From the NCBI GenBank assembly GCA_002694745.1, contig NZMY01000029.1:62001-126000 (forward strand): 64,000 nucleotides of DNA, read 5' to 3'. A program made the translations under genes and the position numbers. The notes below the pieces were generated by a model. The model ran no database searches, was not told where the DNA came from, and saw only the letters and a list, made by a program, of their open reading frames with translations. The DNA comes from Croceicoccus sp. GTDB taxonomy: Bacteria > Pseudomonadota > Alphaproteobacteria > Sphingomonadales > Sphingomonadaceae. Below, piece after piece: positions 60,413 to 64,000 of the stretch. The first letter of the stretch is position 1, and each line of letters begins with the position of its first letter.

Positions 60413-61048
60413 TCAGGCGAGCGATGGGGCGAAACGGATCGGCGCGTCGCCTTCGGCCCAGGGCTGGTGGCGGACCATGATCGCCTTGAACAGCGGCGAT
60501 TCGAGGTGGCCCGACAGCCATTTGCGCAGATGCGGCATGGGCAGCGCGCCGAACCAGTCGCGGTCGACCGCGGCGAACTGGCGCACGAAGGGGAAGATCG
60601 CGGCGTCGGTCAGCCCTCGCTTCGCCCCGCAGAGCTGGCCGTTCACGGCGAGCCTGTCGTCCAGCTCGCCGAGGAAGCCCAGCGCGCTTTCGCGGTGCGC
60701 GAGCGAGTCCGAACCGTGGCGGTCGGGGTATTTGTAGCGGTCGAGATCGTGCTTGAAGGGGCCGTCACTGGCCGCGATCAGGTCCTTGTCGTCGCGTTCC
60801 AGCCAGCCTTCTGGGTCGCTATGGGACAGCGACCAGCGCATGATGTCGATGCTCTCGTCGATCACAGCTTCATCCTGCGGCACCAGCACCGGGACCGTGC
60901 CCTTGGGCGAGGCCGCCAGCAAGGCGTCGGGCTTGTTCGACAACTTCACCTCGCGCAGTTCGCAGGCCGTGCCGCTGATCGCCAGCGCCAGCCGCGCGCG
61001 CATCGCATAGGGGCAGCGGCGGAAGCTGTAGAGGACGGGGTCAGCCAT
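60413..61048 (-). CDS. Glutathione S-transferase-like protein
   Basis: 211 aa from the ATG at 61048 with GGAGAAGGAGA before it. Thioredoxin-like N-terminal domain with the catalytic-position motif [14 protein letters not shown] and [26 protein letters not shown] (cis-Pro), followed by a helical C-terminal domain. Overlaps the trhO stop by 8 bp, so it is translationally coupled to trhO. Substrate unknown; single-Cys N-terminus rather than Ser/Tyr. Confidence 0.82.
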   Translation of the reverse strand: MADPVLYSFRRCPYAMRARLALAISGTACELREVKLSNKPDALLAASPKGTVPVLVPQDEAVIDESIDIMRWSLSHSDPEGWLERDDKDLIAASDGPFKHDLDRYKYPDRHGSDSLAHRESALGFLGELDDRLAVNGQLCGAKRGLTDAAIFPFVRQFAAVDRDWFGALPMPHLRKWLSGHLESPLFKAIMVRHQPWAEGDAPIRFAPSLA

Positions 61049-62021
61049 TCTCCTTCTCCAGAACCGCGCCGACATGCGCCATGCCGCGCGTCGCAGCCAG
61101 GGTCTCCTGCCTTTGGCGTTCGCGATAGGCGGCACGCTGTTCGTCGCTGCGCTCATCATGGCAGGCGGGGCAGCTGACGCCTTCCTCATAGAGCGGCGAG
61201 GCCATGTCGGCGTCGCTGACCGGGCGGCGGCAGGCGTGGCACAGGCCATAGCTGCCTTGCGCGAGTCCGTGCGCCACGGTGACGCGCTGGTCGAACACGA
61301 AGCATTCGCCGCGCCACAGGCTTTCGTCCTCGGGCACAGTTTCCAGATATTTGAGGATGCCGCCCTTGAGGTGAAAGACCTCGTCCACGCCCTCCTGCTT
61401 CAGGAAAGCGGTCGATTTCTCGCAGCGGATGCCGCCGGTGCAGAACATCGCGACTTTGGGTGCTTTTCCCTCCTGAAGCCGGCCCTCCCCCAGCAGGCGG
61501 TCGCGTTCGGCGCGGAACCAGGCGGGGAAGTCGCGGAAGCTGGCGGTCTTGGGGTCGATGGCGCGGTCGAACGTGCCGACCGCCACCTCGTAATCGTTGC
61601 GCGTGTCGATCACGATCGTGTCGGGATCGGCGATCAGCGCGTTCCAGTCCTGCGGCTCGACATAGGTGCCGACGCTGCGGTTGGGGTCGATACCGGGCTG
61701 GCCCATGGTCACGATCTCGCGCTTCAGCCGCACCTTCATGCGGTGGAACGGCATGGACGCGGCGGTCGAGAACTTGACGTCGAGCGCCGCGCAGCCGGGC
61801 AGCGCGCGGATATGGTCCAGCACCGCGGCGATGGCGGGTTCGGTGCCCGCGATGGTGCCATTGATCCCCTCGCCCGCCAGCAGCAGCGTGCCGCGCACGC
61901 CGTTTGCGCGGCACACACCCTCAAGCGGAGCCTGCAGCGCGGCGGGATCGTCGAAGCGCGTAAAGCGGTAGAGCGCCGCGACGGTGAGCGGCGGGATGGA
62001 ATCGCGGGATGGCGTGGTCAT
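61041..62021 (-). CDS. trhO: tRNA uridine(34) hydroxylase TrhO, rhodanese-type
   Basis: 326 aa from the ATG at 62021; the track start is 51 codons upstream. YceA-type N-terminal domain ([19 protein letters not shown]) and a rhodanese domain with the catalytic Cys in [20 protein letters not shown] (about residue 190). A C-terminal zinc-type Cys cluster ([17 protein letters not shown]) is present, as in longer family members. Hydroxylates U34 in tRNA on the way to cmo5U. Confidence 0.93.
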   Translation of the reverse strand: MTTPSRDSIPPLTVAALYRFTRFDDPAALQAPLEGVCRANGVRGTLLLAGEGINGTIAGTEPAIAAVLDHIRALPGCAALDVKFSTAASMPFHRMKVRLKREIVTMGQPGIDPNRSVGTYVEPQDWNALIADPDTIVIDTRNDYEVAVGTFDRAIDPKTASFRDFPAWFRAERDRLLGEGRLQEGKAPKVAMFCTGGIRCEKSTAFLKQEGVDEVFHLKGGILKYLETVPEDESLWRGECFVFDQRVTVAHGLAQGSYGLCHACRRPVSDADMASPLYEEGVSCPACHDERSDEQRAAYRERQRQETLAATRGMAHVGAVLEKENG

Positions 62022-62083
62022 GCGCGCCCCATAGCGGCTTGACGCGGCGGCGTCAGCCGCCCGGTGCCCCAGCCGATGCAGTG

Positions 62084-63565
62084 TCAGGCCTTCGCCAGCG
62101 TTTCGGCATCGGCCGGCGACTTGTCGAACACTGTCGTGGTGGGTGCCATGGGGATGGCAAGATCGATATCGCAAACGAGCCCGTCGGGGCGGTAATCGAG
62201 CACGGCCTTGCCGTCGTGCTGCGTCACGAAGCCCTGTTCGATCAGGCGGGTGCCAAAGCCGCGCCTTTCGGGCGACGTAACCGGGGGGCCGCCGGTTTCG
62301 CGCCAGCTGATCGTAAGGCGCTGCGTTTCGTCGTCCTGCGGCTGCACCGTCCAGTCCAGCAGCACGCGCCCTTCGTCATTCGCCAGCGCGCCATATTTGA
62401 TCGCATTGGTGCACAGTTCATGCACCGTCATCGCCAGCGCCACGCCGATCTGCGGGGTCAGCGTTACCAGCGGGCCGTTCATCACGAACCGCTCCGCATC
62501 GCCGCCGGTGGCCGCGCTGATGGCGGTTTCCAGCGTTTCGGACAGTTTCGCCGCCTGCCAGTTCTCACGCGTCAGCAGATCATGCGCCGCGGCCAGCGCG
62601 TGCAGGCGCTGCGCGAAGATGCGCCGTGCCTCGCCGTCGGGGTCGATCTTGCGGAAGGACTGACTGGCAAGGCCCTGCACCACCGCCAGCGTGTTCTTTA
62701 CCCGGTGGTTGAGCTCGTGGATCAGCAGTTCCTGCCGCTTCTGGGCGCGCACGCCCTCGGTCACGTCGTGACCCTGTATGAAGACGCCCGATGCCGTGCC
62801 TTGCTCGTCGAAGATCGGCTGGAAGATGAAGTCGAGGAACAATTGCTCGCGCTTGTCATCGGCCCCGAGGAAGACTTCCTCACCACTGCCGAAATAGGGT
62901 GTGCCGCTGGCCAGCACCTCGTCCAGCAGGTCCACGAAGCCCTGATCGACCACTTCGGGCAGCGCCTCGGCCACCGGCTTGCCGATCAAATCGTCGCGTC
63001 CGACCAGCCGTCGATAGGCGATATTGGCCATCTGGAATTCGTGCCGGGGTCCTTCGGCCACCGCAATGAAACCGGGGGCCTGTTCGAACAGGCGGCGCAG
63101 CCGTTCGGTCTGCGCTTCCAGATCGGTGTTGCGCGCCTGAATCGCGCCCGCACGTTTGACCAGGCCCATCTGGTCGCGCATGCGGCGCAGGCCGTGCAGT
63201 TCGGTGACATCGACCGTATGCTGCAGGATGTATCTGGTCTTGCCGTCCTCGCAGATCGGCGAATGCGTCGCGCTCCAGTATCGCTGCGTCATCGTGCCGT
63301 CGGGTGCCGCGATGTCATAGCGGATCAGCGCGATCTCGTCCGCCTCTCCGCTTTCGATCACATGCATCAGCGAGTCGAGCAGCAGATCGTGGCTTTCGGT
63401 GCCCGGCTCGCTGGGGAAGGCATCGAACATCTTGCGGCCCATGATCGCATCGCGCGAGGACATGGTGACGCGGAGATAGGCGTCGTTCATCCACACGATC
63501 CTGAGATCCGTGTCGAGCACGACATAGGGATTGGGCGAAAGCGAGAAGAGAGCTTTGAAATCCAT
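62084..63565 (-). CDS. PAS-PAS HWE-family sensor histidine kinase (second copy)
   Basis: 493 aa from the ATG at 63565; the longer track ORF begins 39 codons upstream. PAS domain 1 ([28 protein letters not shown]), PAS domain 2 ([41 protein letters not shown]) and an HWE core with [23 protein letters not shown]-box [17 protein letters not shown] and G1 motif [11 protein letters not shown]. Related to but distinct from the kinase at 45976. No response regulator adjacent. Confidence 0.9.
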   Translation of the reverse strand: MDFKALFSLSPNPYVVLDTDLRIVWMNDAYLRVTMSSRDAIMGRKMFDAFPSEPGTESHDLLLDSLMHVIESGEADEIALIRYDIAAPDGTMTQRYWSATHSPICEDGKTRYILQHTVDVTELHGLRRMRDQMGLVKRAGAIQARNTDLEAQTERLRRLFEQAPGFIAVAEGPRHEFQMANIAYRRLVGRDDLIGKPVAEALPEVVDQGFVDLLDEVLASGTPYFGSGEEVFLGADDKREQLFLDFIFQPIFDEQGTASGVFIQGHDVTEGVRAQKRQELLIHELNHRVKNTLAVVQGLASQSFRKIDPDGEARRIFAQRLHALAAAHDLLTRENWQAAKLSETLETAISAATGGDAERFVMNGPLVTLTPQIGVALAMTVHELCTNAIKYGALANDEGRVLLDWTVQPQDDETQRLTISWRETGGPPVTSPERRGFGTRLIEQGFVTQHDGKAVLDYRPDGLVCDIDLAIPMAPTTTVFDKSPADAETLAKA

Positions 63566-63712
63566 GGAAAATTGCGTTCCCGAAAACGGAGCGGAACGAC
63601 TGTCGTCGCGGCGCGGCACTGGCCAACAAGCCGCCATGGCGACCGGATGGCTTATGTTGGGATATATTCGGTACAAATGCAACCATACCGGGTTGTCCTG
63701 CGGGCAAGGCCC

Positions 63713-63740
63713 TTGCGCCGTGACCGGTCCGGTCTAGAAT
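63713..63740 (+). promoter_or_regulatory. Candidate promoter for a leaderless mRNA
   Basis: TTGCGC, 16 bp, TAGAAT ending six bases before the ATG at 63747. No SD in between. Confidence 0.45.
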
Positions 63741-63746
63741 CCGCCG

Positions 63747-64000
63747 ATGGATTTCGACGAACAATTGCGCCGCTATTTCGGCACCGACGATCTGGCCAAC
63801 GTTCCGCCGTCCGCGCGCGAGGCGGGAATCGAGCATATGCGCGTGGATCTGGGCCTTGCCACCCAGCCGTCGGAGCGCTTCGTGCTGTGGGCCCTGCTCT
63901 ATACGCTGGGCGAGGCGCCCGACCTCGATGTCGCATTCAAGGACGAGGGGGAGCGCGAGGCGGCGCGAAATCTGATGGACCTGCTCGGCGCGGCCGGGCA
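63747..64000 (+). CDS. Hypothetical protein, cut by window end
   Basis: At least 84 codons, reading MDFDEQLRRYFGTDDLANVPPSAREAGIEHMRVDLGLA and open to the edge; not in the ORF track because it is incomplete. Helical and acidic. No family recognised from the part available. Preceded by a near-consensus -10 that would make its mRNA leaderless. Confidence 0.7.
   Translation, partial: MDFDEQLRRYFGTDDLANVPPSAREAGIEHMRVDLGLATQPSERFVLWALLYTLGEAPDLDVAFKDEGEREAARNLMDLLGAAG

Overview
The window is high-GC chromosomal DNA from an alphaproteobacterium, most likely order Sphingomonadales (Erythrobacteraceae-like). This rests on the gene complement and protein character: a mdh-sucD-sucA-sucB-lpd cluster, a full str-S10-spc-alpha ribosomal block with a Gly/Arg-extended S5, many TonB-dependent receptors, HWE-type histidine kinases, and a short TonB protein. 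No tRNA, rRNA, CRISPR array, complete insertion sequence or prophage was recognised. 

Layout. 1-3474: sodium-symporter family transporter (cut by the window edge), panB, a secreted protein and thpR. 3471-8165 (minus): a cobalamin uptake operon btuB-btuF-btuC-btuD led by an adenosylcobalamin-type riboswitch. 8424-15977 (plus): lower TCA-cycle operon mdh-sucD-sucA-sucB-lpdA without sucC. 16106-20440: a PepSY protein, a TRIC-type channel, two related secreted glycine-zipper proteins and a GH5-like lipoprotein. 20523-40569 (minus): about 20 kb of ribosomal protein, translation factor, secY, adk and rpoA genes in canonical order. 

41126-42520 is a single visibly AT-rich KAP-family P-loop NTPase gene inserted upstream of rpsL, the clearest horizontally acquired element here. 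42590-64000 is mixed housekeeping and accessory DNA: a duplicated-HTH protein, tonB, a LysR regulator, apaG, two PAS-HWE kinases, metZ, a tandem pair of small membrane proteins, leuB, recO, a GNAT, ubiK, katG, stress-type small proteins, a second TonB receptor, an M20 amidohydrolase, a GST, trhO and one partial gene. 

How it works together: btuB imports cobalamin through the outer membrane with TonB, btuF/C/D carry it across the inner membrane, and the riboswitch shuts the operon when B12 is plentiful. The TCA operon supplies malate dehydrogenase, 2-oxoglutarate dehydrogenase (E1, E2, E3) and half of succinyl-CoA synthetase. The ribosomal block is split by terminators and promoters into str, S10-spc and alpha units. 

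The most interesting signals are: the solitary KAP NTPase island; S12 carrying Arg at position 88, the streptomycin-resistance position; a 28-bp hairpin between rpsL and rpsG as part of a wider series of perfect hairpins placed soon after stop codons in operon spacers; several genes whose -10 box lies 6-8 nt from the start codon (candidate leaderless mRNAs); and extensions on ribosomal proteins S5 and L3.
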